From: Endozoicomonas sp. GU-1
GTDB taxonomy: Bacteria > Pseudomonadota > Gammaproteobacteria > Pseudomonadales > Endozoicomonadaceae
DNA length: 64,000 nt
Reading direction: 5' to 3'
Assembly (NCBI RefSeq): GCF_027366395.1
Contig: NZ_CP114771.1
Location: forward strand, 3,038,001-3,102,000
Shown here: positions 1 through 11,065 of the stretch, in pieces
Numbering within the stretch: the stretch's first letter is position 1
How the letters are laid out: every line of letters begins with the position of its first letter
Position numbers and translations under genes: made by a program
The notes under the pieces: generated by a model
Seen by the model: the letters and a program-made list of their open reading frames with translations, nothing else
Database searches by the model: none
Told to the model about the DNA's origin: nothing

Positions 1-551
1 GCTTTTCTGGCTGGAGCCTTCCGCTTGGCAGCTACTTTTTTGGCTGCTGGCTTTTTCTTAGCGGCCACTTTCTTTTTAGCTACAGGCTTCTTCTTAGCCA
101 CAACTGCCTTTTTGGCTGCTGGCTTTTTCTTGGCAGCTACTTTCTTTTTAGTGGCAGGTTTCTTCTTTGTTACTACTTTCTTCTTGGCCGCTGGTTTCTT
201 CTTAACAGCCACTTTTTTCTTGGTTACTGTCTTTTTCTTGGCTGCCGCCTTTTTGACGGTGGCGTTCTTCTCAGTAGTTTTCTTCTTTACCGCTACCTTT
301 TTCTTGGCAGTGGCTTTTTTAGCAGTGCTTTTTTTAGCAGTGGCTTTCTTGGCACTGGCCTTGGCCTTTTTCAAGGCTTCTTTGGCTTTTTCCAGCTTTT
401 TCTTCAGTGCGTCGATTTCTTTTTCCCACTTTTTCACCATGTCGACCTTTTTAACGGTCTTGCTGGCAGTGGTTTTTTTAGCAGGAGCTTTTTTAGCAGC
501 AGCCTTCCTGACAGTGCTTTTTTTAGCTGCAGTCTTCCTTGTTGCAGGCAT
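1..551 (-). CDS. algP: AlgP-like, histone H1-like lysine/alanine-rich DNA-binding protein (3' end outside window)
   Basis: The gene reads leftward from an ATG at 551 and runs off the window, so only the first 183 codons are present. A short N-terminal part has a coiled-coil-prone stretch (KKWEKEIDALKKKLEKAK). It is followed by a long low-complexity tail of AAKKKPAAKKKV-type repeats, as in Pseudomonas AlgP and eukaryotic histone H1 tails. Such proteins bind DNA non-specifically and act as nucleoid or regulatory factors. GAGGGA lies about 8 bases before the ATG. The neighbours, an FKBP-type isomerase and rsd/algQ, are the same as in Pseudomonas (algP, FKBP gene, algQ), which supports the name. 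The repeats make it prone to length variation. The opposite strand is open too, but only as a hydrophobic mirror of the lysine/alanine repeats. Confidence 0.85.
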   Translation of the reverse strand, partial: MPATRKTAAKKSTVRKAAAKKAPAKKTTASKTVKKVDMVKKWEKEIDALKKKLEKAKEALKKAKASAKKATAKKSTAKKATAKKKVAVKKKTTEKNATVKKAAAKKKTVTKKKVAVKKKPAAKKKVVTKKKPATKKKVAAKKKPAAKKAVVAKKKPVAKKKVAAKKKPAAKKVAAKRKAPARK

Positions 552-921
552 TGGGTCGTCCCTCGTTTTAATTTAACCAATCTACTAGTAGTTAGTACAT
601 CGTAATAAAAACTGAATAATTTATACCCAGTTTTAATTCCAACATAGAGTGCTTATTCGTCATCTGCAAATTTTTTTTTAGCTTTCTCTCTGTTTTTTTC
701 TAATTAAATTCCATTTTCCTAAAACAGATAGATAGAAGAGGACGTTTATTTTTCATATTCATTATCTCGAAAAACACTTTAAATAAGGCACTTTTTCATT
801 ACACAACCCTCGTCCGGGGTTGCCAAAAAACCAATTTACTAAATGATAGGGCTCAGAGTTACCTGTACTGAAAAGACTGTGCCAAAACGCAGGATACAAA
901 TTTATCAGAAAGAGTGTAAAT
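552..921. promoter_or_regulatory. Divergent intergenic region between algP and the FKBP gene
   Basis: This AT-rich 370-base stretch lies between the divergent starts of the algP-like gene (leftward) and the FKBP gene (rightward), so it must hold both promoters. I see no gene, RNA or clear operator in it. T-rich runs around 667-700 are the only compositional feature. Confidence 0.5.
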
Positions 922-1605
922 ATGATCTTCAAAGCACTTGCCAGCGTTACCCTGTTCTCTTACTCACTGTGTTCATTTGCCGCTCTGGAAACAGACAGTG
1001 ACAAATTAAGCTATAGCCTCGGAGTGTCTATGGCAGAGCAACTGAAACAATTTGATGGGATCAATGTTAACGCCGTTATCCAGGGGGTAGAGGATAATCT
1101 TGGCAACCAGATTTTACAGCTGTCACAGGATGAAGTCACCTACTTTATAGATTTAGCGCAGGTGCAAAAGAACAACCTTGAACAGGTTCAGTACCAGGCA
1201 GCAGCGCAAGAGAGCCTGGAAAAAAGCCAGCTTTTTATGACAGAAAACAGCAAAAAACCAGGCATTGTTGTGCTGGACAGTGGTTTGCAGTACCGGGTAC
1301 TCACAAAAGGTACTGGCATCAAGCCATCCCTTACTGATCAGGTCACCGTTCACTATGAAGGCCGCCGGATAGACGGAACCCTTTTCGAAAGCTCATACAC
1401 TCGAAACCAACCTGCCACTTTCCAGTTAAACCGGGTTATCGCGGGCTGGACAGAAGGAATACAGAAAATGCCTGAAGGTTCTACCTGGGAGCTTTTTATT
1501 CCCTCGACTCTGGCCTACGGCTCCAGCGGTATTCCCGGAATCATCGGACCTAATGAGGCAATTATTTTCAAGGTAGAACTCAGGGATGTGAACAAAAGCA
1601 GTTAA
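922..1605 (+). CDS. FKBP-type peptidyl-prolyl cis-trans isomerase, exported
   Basis: This 227-residue protein belongs to the FklB/FkpA/Mip class of periplasmic or outer-membrane isomerases that speed proline isomerisation during protein folding. Residues 1-20 form a signal peptide (hydrophobic core, cleavage near SFA-AL). Residues 21-100 match the helical dimerisation domain (DKLSYSLGVSMAEQLK). Residues from about 120 are the FKBP fold, with the familiar VTVHYEGRRIDGTLFESS and IPSTLAYGSSGIPG segments. It sits between algP and rsd, the conserved Pseudomonas order. In intracellular pathogens Mip-type homologues aid host-cell infection, but nothing here shows such a role. Confidence 0.9.
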   Translation: MIFKALASVTLFSYSLCSFAALETDSDKLSYSLGVSMAEQLKQFDGINVNAVIQGVEDNLGNQILQLSQDEVTYFIDLAQVQKNNLEQVQYQAAAQESLEKSQLFMTENSKKPGIVVLDSGLQYRVLTKGTGIKPSLTDQVTVHYEGRRIDGTLFESSYTRNQPATFQLNRVIAGWTEGIQKMPEGSTWELFIPSTLAYGSSGIPGIIGPNEAIIFKVELRDVNKSS

Positions 1606-1613
1606 CAATGAAA

Positions 1614-1656
1614 TGAGGACAAAACGACTGTATGGTCTAAATACAGTTTGTCCTCA
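1614..1656. terminator. Inverted repeat between convergent FKBP gene and rsd
   Basis: TGAGGACAAA (1614-1623) pairs with TTTGTCCTCA (1647-1656), and ACTGTAT/ATACAGT extends the stem inward. It lies just after the FKBP stop and just after the stop of the oppositely oriented rsd, so it can serve both genes. There is no clear U tract, so it may be a weak or Rho-assisted terminator. Confidence 0.55.
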
Positions 1657-1669
1657 TCTGATCTGAACA

Positions 1670-2140
1670 TCATGATCCCGTGAGCCTTTCCCGGTGGGAT
1701 TCATGCAGAGTTTCTATCATTTTATCTTCAAGACTGAAACGTTCTGCCAGCGTTTCACCTAATTCCGATACAGCGCCCTGGAGTTTCTGCAGCGAGCTGA
1801 TTGATTCACAACTGTCATTAAATTTCAAACATCTTGAGGTATTCTCTTCAAGCTTTGGCAGCACCGTATGAGCCAGCTCAACGCCCCCATCATTAAATTC
1901 CCGGGCTTCCTGAATCAACTGCTCGTAAACCTCAAAGTGACCAGCTGACGCATAATCCACCAGAATCTGGCACAGTTCCTTTAATTTACTGACTACCGGA
2001 CGCTTGTCATCATCAAATTGATCCATTCCATTGATGGAGCAGTAAAGGACGATCAGCTCCTGACGCTCGTTGAGCCAGCGATCAATAATTTCTGATACAC
2101 CTCCCCAACGTTCTTTAGCCGTTTGGCAACCCTCCAGCAT
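1670..2140 (-). CDS. rsd: Rsd/AlgQ-family anti-sigma-70 regulator
   Basis: This is a 156-residue all-helical protein of the Rsd/AlgQ family. Family members bind region 4 of the housekeeping sigma factor and free core polymerase for alternative sigmas; in Pseudomonas AlgQ also affects alginate and siderophore genes. The N-terminal ERWGGVSEIIDRWLNERQELIVLYC segment is characteristic (the 20-residue core is WGGVSEIIDRWLNERQELIV). AGAGGA lies about 9 bases before the ATG at 2140. It is convergent with the FKBP gene and near algP, as in Pseudomonas. Confidence 0.9.
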   Translation of the reverse strand: MLEGCQTAKERWGGVSEIIDRWLNERQELIVLYCSINGMDQFDDDKRPVVSKLKELCQILVDYASAGHFEVYEQLIQEAREFNDGGVELAHTVLPKLEENTSRCLKFNDSCESISSLQKLQGAVSELGETLAERFSLEDKMIETLHESHRERLTGS

Positions 2141-2601
2141 GATAGACAGTTCCTCTTTAACAATTAGATCTCTTCTGCGTGAATGGGGACCTCGTAAGCG
2201 CCTTTGTCAGGCAGCTCAGATGCTAGGTTATGACAGTGAATTTTTTGCGGCAAGCGTTTATTTTTCAAAACACAACACAATTTAAATTGCAAGTTTTGCA
2301 GGAACGTTATGAATACAATGGTTTCAGGGAGTTTTCATGGTAGTCCAACAACTTTTTCAACTAAAAAAAAACCATTTAATTAAAAAAAATTATTTTAATT
2401 ACCAGATTCTGATACTAGTTCAGATACTGCTGGCCGCATCCTGATTTCATCCAGATAAAAGCAACTTTCCAAAGTCTGATTTAAAGATGGAGCCGGGTAC
2501 TGTCTATTAATTTCTACCACCCTCACTGCCACGCTCTCATCTCAGACATTCGCCAGAGAGTCCTTTCTACCGGCGACTGACTAAAGGCAATGGTTCAGGA
2601 A
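2141..2601. other. Intergenic region between rsd and gshA
   Basis: This 461-base stretch lies upstream of rsd and downstream of gshA (both leftward). It is AT-rich around 2360-2402, where AATTAAAA/TTTTAATT-type inverted arms could form a weak hairpin after gshA. No gene or recognised repeat is visible. Short open frames here have no family resemblance. Confidence 0.4.
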
Positions 2602-4178
2602 CTATTCTGCCGCCTGATATTCCTGCAGGAATGTATCAAAGTCACGGCTATCATTGTTTTCTGTTGCCAGCTGATCAGCAACAGAGCGCTGGGCTAGCTG
2701 TTCAAAGTAGGCTATTCGTTCATCGCTCAGATCATGCTCAGAGAAGCGTTTGGAGTGCTTTTCCGATAAAGACATCATCAACTCAAGATAACCGGAATCT
2801 CCAGCTTCAAGGGCATTAAGCACCTGCGCAGAAGGGGTTAAAGCGGCATCTTTCAGTTTTTCTCTTTGCGCACACAGGCTCTCAACAAACGTTGATGATT
2901 CGTTTGCCTGGTCAAGAATCTCAGCAATGGGAGACATGTCATCCAGCAGCTGTAGCCCCCAGCTCTGGAGCAGAACAGGCTGCCCTTGCTGTCTTAACTC
3001 GACACCCGGGCGGCGGCCTTCTGTAACCGCTGTTTTGAAATTATTGCTGACCTCATCACACTCATCGGCATGAATAGGATTGCTGTTCTGCAACGAACAG
3101 TAGACCAGGAAAACATCCAGAAAATGGGCATCCTGCTCACTCAGTCCCATTGGTTCAAAGGGGTTGATATCAAGGCAACGAACCTCAACATATTCAACGC
3201 CTTCGTTGCGCAGGGCGGTCACTGGTTTTTCACCGGAACGGGCAATCCGCTTTGGGCGAATGGTGCTGTAATACTCATTCTCTATCTGCAACAGGTTGGT
3301 ATTCAGTTGCAGGTATTTGCCGTCTTGCTTCAGACCAATGGCTTCATAGGGAGGGTATGGTGTGCGAATGGCGCTGGAAAGGCTGTCCACATACTCTTCC
3401 AGTGTGTTGTAACAAATATTCAGGGAAGACTGGGCGTGATTGCTGTACCCCATATCGCTCATACGTAACGACGTCGCATAAGGAAGAAAAAGCGAGTCTT
3501 TATCCAGCGCCTGCAGCCTGATTGAACCCCGCCATCGGCAAAAAAACTTCGGCTAACAGCCGGAGAGGCCCCAAACAGGTACATTAGCAGCCACGAGTAA
3601 CGCAGAAAATTCCGGATCAGGGAAAAATAACCCGCTGACCTGAAGTCCTGAGCGCTGATCTCCTCTTGTCCGGAGGACTGCTGTAACAGGGCCCAGAACT
3701 CTTCTGGCATAGAGAAGTTATAGTGAATACCGGCAATGGTTTGCATTGGCTTGCCATAGCGATGCCAGAGCCCTTCACGATAAATACTTTTCATTACCCC
3801 GATATTGGAACTCCCATACTGCGCGATAGGAATACTGCCATCCCCTTCCAGCAGCGGCGGCATACTGCCGGCCCAAAGGAACTCTGCTGCCATACTCTGG
3901 CAGGTATACTGGTGCAGCTGCTCAAGAAAGGAGAGCGTATCGCTGATGCGGCTGTGCACCGGCGTTATGAACTCAAGCAGTGCTTCAGAATAGTCAGTGG
4001 TGATATAAGGGTGGGTTAATGCACGCCCCAGTTTCTCAGGATGATTTTTCCGGGAAAGACGAGCATCTGAGGTAACCCTGAGACTTTCACGCTCAATACC
4101 ATGGCAGATGCCATGAAGAACCGAATGGTTAGCACTGGACTGGAAAAGCTCCAGACGATCCTGATACTCAGTAGCCAA
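2602..4178 (-). CDS. gshA: Glutamate-cysteine ligase (single-base frameshift)
   Basis: GshA makes gamma-glutamylcysteine, the first step of glutathione synthesis. Two overlapping frames together give about 525 residues, close to the 518 of E. coli. Frame 1 (4178 to about 3530) holds GIERESLRV and TDYSEALLEFITP. Frame 2 (from about 3526 down to 2602) holds LPYATSLRMSDMGY, LQIENEYYSTIRPKR and the VEYVEVRCLDINPF segment. The join is at the C4 run 3527-3530 on the + strand. One extra base there gives continuous reading through LQALDKDSLFLPYATSLR. All recognisable ATP- and substrate-binding blocks are otherwise intact, so I favour an assembly indel over a dead gene. Confidence 0.9.
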
Positions 4179-4623
4179 GGTACAGATCCAATAATAATTA
4201 TCTATAACATTCGTTCAGAGAGATGATTCCTATTGGCAACACGGGTACCCGCGACCACGACACCATGAACGAACTCTCATAAGTACTCAGCTTCAAACCG
4301 GGCAAGACAACCTGAATGAGCCTGATAAAATAGTAATCAGCTTAGCAGCTGACCACCGCCTGAGGTTGTCGCAAAAGACAGATCAACGGCATTTCCGGAA
4401 CAACGAAGGTTAATCATTCCTGGCATATTACGTTTTGGTCCAGGAGCCTGTGCTTGTGCGACAGCCTCGTCCTGTCGTCCATATAATACCAGCCTGAATT
4501 GTCTAAATCCCCTAAAAAAAAACCAGACAAAGGCTTGTCTGGCTTTTTTCGTTGGCAGGCAAACATCGCCGTTAACAGTGTCTTTGCAGACACTGTCAAA
4601 ACCGGCTTTTTCTCTGAGTTTGT
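4179..4623. other. Intergenic region between gshA and tex
   Basis: This 445-base gap lies between the start of gshA and the end of tex, both leftward. It should hold the gshA promoter near 4180-4260. The only clear signal is the bidirectional hairpin at 4513-4550 (listed separately). No gene is supported. Confidence 0.4.
4513..4550. terminator. Bidirectional intrinsic terminator downstream of tex
   Basis: CCAGACAA (4523-4530) and TTGTCTGG (4535-4542) form a perfect 8-bp stem with a 4-base loop. It is flanked by a T tract at 4544-4549 and by a nine-base A tract on the left, which reads as a U tract for leftward transcripts. It would end tex, whose stop is at 4624. Confidence 0.85.
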
Positions 4624-6967
4624 TTACTTGCGAAGTTGTTTCGCATTGGCAAACAAGTCGGCAAAAGTACCACCTGAATCCTGCTTTTTACCACGATTTC
4701 CGGACTGACCGGCTTTCTGTGGCTTGCTGCGAGCTGCAGGCTTTTCGGTTCTGGCTTGCCGTGGTTGCTGGCGAGCTTCAGCACGCTCTTCGGCCTTATC
4801 CGACATCCGCAAGGAAAGCCCGATACGCTTACGTGCAACGTCCACTTCCATGACTTTGACCTTAACGATATCGCCGGCTTTTACCACTTCGCGGGGATCT
4901 TTAACGAAGTTTTCAGACAATGCGGAGATATGCACCAGACCATCCTGATGGACGCCAACATCCACAAACGCACCAAAGTTTGTCACGTTGGTGACCACGC
5001 CTTCCAGTTCCATATTCAGCTTCAGATCGCGGATATCTTCAATGCCATCCTTGAATTCGGCGGCTTTGAAATCCGGACGCGGGTCACGACCGGGCTTATC
5101 CAGCTCACTGATGATGTCGGTAACGGTGGGCAGACCAAAGGTTTCGTCGGTAAAGTCCGCCGCATTCAGGCCCTTTAAGAAAGCCGAGTCCCCGATCAGG
5201 GCTCGCACATCCCGGCTTGACTGGTTGGCAATCTTCTCTACCACCGGATACGCCTCGGGGTGAACGGCAGAACTGTCCAGAGGGTTATCACCATTCATTA
5301 CTCTCAGGAAGCCTGCGGCCTGCTCGAAGGTTTTAGCACCAAAACGGGCCACCTTTTGCAGATCCTTACGACTTCTGAAGGCACCATTTTCATTGCGATA
5401 GGCAACGATGTTGTCAGCCAGAGTGCGATTAAGGCCCGATACGCGTGCCAGCAGGGCGCTGGAAGCGGTATTAAGATCAACACCTACTGCGTTTACACAG
5501 TCCTCAACCACCGCTTCCAGAGAGCGGGACAGATTGATCTGGCTGACATCGTGCTGGTACTGGCCCACCCCGATGGATTTCGGCTCAATCTTCACCAGTT
5601 CGGCCAGAGGGTCCTGTAAACGACGGGCGATGGATACGGCACCACGGATAGAAACATCCAGGTCCGGGAATTCACGGGCGGCCAGTTCAGATGCAGAGTA
5701 CACGGACGCACCGGCTTCGCTGACCACAATTTTGGTCAGGCCCAGTTTTGGATAGCTGCGCATCAGTTCAGCAGCCAGGCGGTCCGTTTCACGGGATGCC
5801 GTGCCATTACCGATACTGACCAGCTCAACCTGATGAGTCAGACAGAGGGTGGCCAGAGTGCCAAGAGCTTCCTTCCATTTCTTCTGGGGAGCATGGGGAT
5901 AAATAGTCGTATGCTCGACCAATTTACCCGTACCATCCACCACGGCAACCTTCACACCGGTTCTCAAACCGGGATCCAGACCCAGGGTTGGCCTGAGGCC
6001 AGCAGGCGCTGCCAGCAGCAAGTCTTTCAAGTTCTTGGCAAAAACCTTGATGGCTTCATCTTCAGAGTTTTCGCGGATGCGAGTCATTAACTCGGTTTCC
6101 AACTGAGACAGCAGCTTAACCCGCCAGGTCCAGCGCACCACATCCTTCAACCAGTCATCCGCCGCCCGACCTTTATGCTCAACTTTCCAGAAGTCAGCCA
6201 CCAGCTTTTCACAGGGATGGGTTTCACGTCGGTCTTCCGGCTCTTTGGCGAGGCGGATGTTAGCCTGCAATACCCCTTCATTTCGTCCACGGAAGATGGC
6301 CAGCGCCCGATGGGACGGAGCAGTTTTCAGTGGCTCATCGTGTTCAAAGTAATCCCGGAACTTGGCACCTTCCTCTTCTTTACCCTCAACGCCACGACTG
6401 CTCAGGATACCTTCATTCCAGAGCAGCTCACGCAACTGACCCCAGCAGCTCGGCATCCTCGCTGAAACGTTCCATCAGGATATAACGGGCACCTTCCAGA
6501 GCCGCCTTGATATCCTCTACGCCCTTATCTGCGTCAACAAACGCCGCTGCTTCCACCTCAGGCTCTTTTTCCGGGGTATCGAACAGCAGATCGGCCAGAG
6601 GCTCCAGACCCGCCTCACGGGCAATCTGAGCCTTGGTACGGCGTTTGGGCTTGTAGGGAAGGTAAAGGTCTTCAAGACGGGTTTTGGTCTCTGCAGAGCG
6701 GATATCTTTTTCCAGTTCAGGCGTCAGCTTATCCTGTTCGGTAATGCTCTTCAGAATGGCTTCACGGCGCTCTTCCAGCTCTCGCAGATAACGAAGACGT
6801 TCTTCCAGCGTTCTCAGCTGAGTATCGTCCAGACCTCCGGTGACCTCTTTTCGATAACGGGCAATGAAAGGCACCGTAGAGCCATCATCAAGCAGCTGTA
6901 CAGCACTGGTGACCTGTTCAGGTCTGGCACCCAACTCTTCAGCTATACGCTGGGAGATACTCTGCAT
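4624..6967 (-). CDS. tex: Tex-family transcription accessory protein (single-base frameshift)
   Basis: Tex is a conserved RNA-binding protein with a helical N-terminal region, a YqgF-like RNase H fold, helix-hairpin-helix repeats and a C-terminal S1 domain. Frame 1 (6967-6428) starts with [12 protein letters not shown] and contains [17 protein letters not shown]. Frame 2 (to 4624) contains [17 protein letters not shown] (YqgF-like), [15 protein letters not shown] (HhH) and the S1 domain around [20 protein letters not shown], then a basic tail. The frames join at the C4 run 6440-6443. With three Cs the reading is [15 protein letters not shown], as the family requires. The ATG at 6967 is preferred over an upstream GTG. 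About 780 residues is normal for Tex, so the indel is likely an artefact. Confidence 0.92.
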
Positions 6968-7341
6968 AAAACACACTCATCATGGGAATCAAAACAATAG
7001 GACAGTTTCCAGAAAATGCTCAGAAACAGCACCATTTCAGCATCCAGCCGGTAATCAATGTCTATCTTTACCTGAAAAATTCAAGCCATAAAGACACGCT
7101 AATGACCAGAGAAAACCCGGAATTATAACGAAACTGAACCATTTGTATGCAAACAAACATTCACAGTACCGGAAAATGGCTATGGCAGGAACTTTTTCCC
7201 TGTTTACTGATCTACAGCTCAAATACTGATGACTCAGACAGGCAGCAGCATGACGAGTCATATTCCCGAGTCAAATATCCATTGGATGCTACTGATCAAT
7301 GGTCCTGTAAATTCACTTTGCGGCAATATACCGGAGTTATT
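6968..7341. other. Divergent intergenic region between tex and the WD40-like gene
   Basis: This 374-base gap separates the leftward tex and the rightward WD40-like gene and should contain both promoters. The WD40-like frame stays open upstream as far as 7147, but the best ribosome-binding site is at 7333-7336, so I treat 7147-7341 as non-coding. No repeat or RNA is visible. Confidence 0.4.
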
Positions 7342-9327
7342 ATGGAACCATCAGCACAGAGTCACTTCAGCGGTTCGCCTGGTAACGCCACCACAAGGAA
7401 TTTGGCAGAAGACCAACAGGCGTTAATTAACGGTCTGGAGCCAGTATCCAGGTTAGTGGCTAAATTTAACAAAAGTATTTCCGAAGTCCCTGCATCCAAA
7501 CAGACTCAATCGCTCAAACGGTTGAAACTGGATTTACCACCCGGATGGGTAGCCATCACAGATACAGATATTGGTGATCGTAAACCGAACATTGTCAGGC
7601 TGATTTTTTCCACCAGTTATGTTTCGCCAGACGCCAGTGTGGCCGATGCATCGCAACCCCATGAACAGCCCCATACCGGGATGATACCGGGCGATAGTCG
7701 TATTGAGCCTGGCTCTGTTACCCCCCGGAAGAGTGACATTTTTCAATGCCGGACAAATCGCCTTGAATTCAAACTGAAGGCCAGCTTTGGTTGTTATATT
7801 CAGGAGGTCAGTATCAGCCCAACGGGTAAGAATCTGTTAATCACTGGTTGCGACAGCTTAAGAGATTACAGTCTGAGAACCTGGCGACAAGATCCGGATG
7901 GCAACTGGTCGAAGAACGGGAAGATCGAGGGTTCCCAAAAGATTTTTGGTCAGCTAAACCCGTCATAAGATACGCTTCTGAGCCTCTGTGACGATGGCGA
8001 TGTCAAAGTGAGCACGCTGAATAATGATGGCTGTTGGGAGGAGGTAGCGGCACTTGCACACAACCCACTTGAAAAAAACCATCCGCCAGTGACTGCAAGT
8101 TTCAGCCCGTTGCATGATAAAATTGTGACCTTCGACCCAAGGAATCTCAAGATCAACGTACTGCGTCTGGACAGTAACGGCCGGTGGACCCGACAACGCC
8201 AGCCATTAGAGATCATTTGCGCCATGCAAACTGAGCTTAATAAACCGCCCTTCAAGATCACGAACAATTATTTACTGACCCTCAATAACAACAGATCAGC
8301 GACCATCTGGGGCTTTAACGATGAGAACAACTGTCTTAAGGTGAAAACGGTCATGCATAGCCACGTGAAACTCAAAGCTGCCCTCCTGAGCAGTGATGAG
8401 CAGCATGCACTGACCAGAGACATAGCCAAAAACGTTATAATCTCCGGTTATGACAATAACGGTGACTGGGTAGATAAAAAAACGATTCCGGGTTGCAATT
8501 ATGTCGACTTCAGCCCCTCCGGATGTAAATTACTGGCCTATCTCAATCGTGGTGCTTTTATACTCTGTAACTGCAACCGTAATGATGACACTTTGGATAA
8601 AGGCCAGTTCTTCAGGCACATCGGCAGTGACAAAGCCATCTTCAGCCCCTTCGAGAATTTTCTCCTGAGCTACGGCAAGCAAACCAGTGACGTTTGCATT
8701 TGGGGTGATGACGGGGAAGGTAACCTGATTAACAAAGCATGGATACGTCATCAGGGAGCCATCGACAACGCTGCCTTCAACCATCAGGAGGACAGTGTAC
8801 TGACCAGCAGCCTTAATGATAACACGGTGAAAATCCAGAGCCTCGACAGCCAGGGCCAATGGCAGGAACAGCTGGTGGTTCAACTTAAAGGCAGAGTCGA
8901 TGACAGCCGGTTTTCACTCTCAGGGCGTATGGCCTGTGCCCTTCACTTTACCACAGGCTCTGAATCCTACATCCTTTGGCGCAATGACGATGGCAAGTGG
9001 ATCAAACATGCTGTAACCATCCCTGATGGCTATGGCCTCAGAGGTGCCGAATTTAATGGGACAGATAACCGCTTTCTGACCTATGGCAGCAAAGACATTC
9101 AGCAGGATCATCACAAGCCGGGTTTTGTGCAACTCTGGTGCAAGGGTGATGATGGTGAATGGATAGATGAAGAACTGATAATCCTGGATCATCGCGTTAG
9201 AGGGGCCAAATTTAGCCCCGATGGTGATTATTTAATAATTCACTGCGCCAATGATCTAACGTGTCTCATACCGAAAGGATCCACTGCGCTGCTCTGGAAG
9301 ATTCCTGCCAGAGAGAGACAATCTTAA
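7342..9327 (+). pseudogene. WD40-like beta-propeller protein interrupted by an in-frame TAA
   Basis: Two open segments in the same frame (7342-7968 and 7969-9327) are separated only by a TAA at 7966-7968. Translation across it gives QLNPS-stop-DTLLSLCDDGDVKV, a normal repeat continuation, so one gene of about 661 codons is interrupted by a point change. Degenerate repeats of about 45-60 residues recur, with cores such as VSISPTGKNLLITG, NVIISGYDNNGDWV and AKFSPDGDYLIIH. This fits a WD40-type propeller with divergent GH and WD ends. GGAG at 7333-7336 supports the ATG at 7342. There is no signal peptide and no enzymatic motif. Such eukaryotic-like repeat proteins are common among secreted factors of host-associated bacteria. 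A GTG at 8008 could start a shortened product. Function unknown. Confidence 0.65.
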
Positions 9328-9375
9328 ACAGCCCTGAAGATGAAAATATCACTGGGTATATCAGCCGGGGAGACC

Positions 9376-9401
9376 GGGAGGCTATCCGAGAATAGACTCC
9401 C
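9376..9401. repeat. Short palindromic copy of a dispersed GGAGGCTRTCCGAGAAT element
   Basis: GGGAGGCTATCCGAGAATAG is followed by ACTCCC, so the arms can pair as a small hairpin between the convergent ends of the WD40-like gene and pckA. The same core occurs at 56483, 57675 and as both ends of the hairpin element at 62633-62794. This looks like a solo or internally deleted copy. Confidence 0.6.
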
Positions 9402-9451
9402 AGCCCCGTCCTCCCCACAGAACTGTTTTCCGATTACATCCTGGAAACGAA

Positions 9452-11065
9452 TCAGCCCAGTGATGGACCGGCAGCCAACAGCGCCTTACCTTCTTCGTTA
9501 TCGGTAAACTTAACAAAGTTAGTGATAAAGCGATCCGCCAGGTCGTGTGCCTTACGCTCCCATTCTGCCGGGTCCTCATAGGTGTCCTGAGGGTTCAGAA
9601 TACTGCCATCAACGCCAGCAACACTTTGCGGTACATGCAATCCGAAGAAAGGCAGCGTTTTGGTTTCGGCCTTATCGATAGAGCCATCCAGAATGGCGTC
9701 AATGATCGCCCGGGTTGCCTTGATGGAGATGCGTTTACCAGTACCATTCCATCCCGTATTTACCAGGTAAGCAGTCGCGCCGTGAGCTTCCATCTTCTTA
9801 ACCAGCTCTTCGGCATACCTGGTTGGGTGCAGTGACAAGAAGGCAGCACCGAAGCAAGAGGAGAACGTCGGTGTTGGTTCCGTGATACCACGCTCAGTGC
9901 CCGCCAGTTTCGCGGTAAAACCGGAGAGGAAGTGGTACTTGGTCTGCTCAGGGGTCAGACGGGAGACCGGCGGTAAAACACCAAAAGCATCGGCAGTCAG
10001 GAAGATCACTTTTTTGGCGTGTCCAGCCTTGGAAACCGGCTTAACAATGTTATCGATATGATACAGCGGATAGGAAACCCGGGTATTCTCGGTTTTCGAG
10101 CCATCATCAAAGTCAATGTTACCCTGGGCATCAACGCTCACGTTTTCCAGCAACGCATCACGACGAATGGCGTGGAAAATCTCAGGCTCATTTTCTTCTC
10201 TCAGGTTAATGGTCTTGGCATAACAGCCACCTTCAAAGTTGAACACGCCATCATCATCCCAGCCGTGCTCATCATCACCGATCAAGGCACGCTTGGGATC
10301 GGCAGAGAGAGTGGTTTTCCCGGTTCCGGACAGGCCAAAGAAAATGGCAGTATCACCCTGCTCACCCACATTGGCAGAACAGTGCATGGACGCTATACCC
10401 CTGAGCGGCAGAAGGTAGTTCATAATGGAGAACATCCCTTTCTTCATTTCACCGCCATACCAGGTACCACCAATCACCTGAATCCGCTCCGTCAGGTTGA
10501 ATGCCACAAAGTTTTCCGAGTTGAGACCGTGCTCCTGCCATTTCGGGTTGGTGCATTTGGCACCGTTCATGACAATAAAGTCCGGTTCAAAGTCCTTCAG
10601 CTCATCTTCGCCGGGTCGGATAAACATGTTCTTGACGAAGTGTGCCTGCCATGCCACTTCGGTCACAAAGCGCACGCTCAGGCGTGTTTCAGGATTCGCG
10701 CCACAGAAACCGTCAATAATGAACAGACGTTTGCCGGACAGTTGATTGGTTACCAGTGATTTAAGATCTGCCCAGACTTCTTCAGTAATTGCCTTGTTAT
10801 CATTTTTACCCTGGTCTGACCACCAGATGGTATCCCGGGTTGTATCGTCTTTGACGATGTATTTGTCCTTCGGAGAACGGCCAGTGAAGATACCGGTATC
10901 CACCGACACTGCCCCCATTTCAGTAACCACCCCCTGTTCATAGCCTTCCAGCTCCGGACGGGTCTCCTCTTCAAACAGCGTTTCATAAGAGGGGTTGTAA
11001 ACCACATCAAGGACATCCTTGATTCCGACAGCAGCCAGAGCTTCCTTTACGTTTACATGGGCCAT
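9452..11065 (-). CDS. pckA: Phosphoenolpyruvate carboxykinase (ATP)
   Basis: This enzyme converts oxaloacetate plus ATP to phosphoenolpyruvate plus CO2, the entry to gluconeogenesis. The 537-residue length matches the ATP-dependent family. Visible motifs are [26 protein letters not shown], the kinase-1a P-loop [13 protein letters not shown], the metal site [19 protein letters not shown] and the adenine-binding [10 protein letters not shown] region. AGGAG lies 9 bases before the ATG at 11065. It is transcribed alone, with a 327-base upstream region before hslO. Confidence 0.96.
   Translation of the reverse strand: MAHVNVKEALAAVGIKDVLDVVYNPSYETLFEEETRPELEGYEQGVVTEMGAVSVDTGIFTGRSPKDKYIVKDDTTRDTIWWSDQGKNDNKAITEEVWADLKSLVTNQLSGKRLFIIDGFCGANPETRLSVRFVTEVAWQAHFVKNMFIRPGEDELKDFEPDFIVMNGAKCTNPKWQEHGLNSENFVAFNLTERIQVIGGTWYGGEMKKGMFSIMNYLLPLRGIASMHCSANVGEQGDTAIFFGLSGTGKTTLSADPKRALIGDDEHGWDDDGVFNFEGGCYAKTINLREENEPEIFHAIRRDALLENVSVDAQGNIDFDDGSKTENTRVSYPLYHIDNIVKPVSKAGHAKKVIFLTADAFGVLPPVSRLTPEQTKYHFLSGFTAKLAGTERGITEPTPTFSSCFGAAFLSLHPTRYAEELVKKMEAHGATAYLVNTGWNGTGKRISIKATRAIIDAILDGSIDKAETKTLPFFGLHVPQSVAGVDGSILNPQDTYEDPAEWERKAHDLADRFITNFVKFTDNEEGKALLAAGPSLG

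Noticed and set aside
25-576. Hydrophobic 183-codon frame on the + strand resembling a membrane protein
   Set aside because: It is the mirror of the lysine/alanine repeats of the AlgP-like gene on the opposite strand and starts with a TTG without a ribosome-binding site.
10019-10759. 246-codon frame antisense to pckA
   Set aside because: Fully overlapped by a conserved enzyme, with no recognisable protein family.
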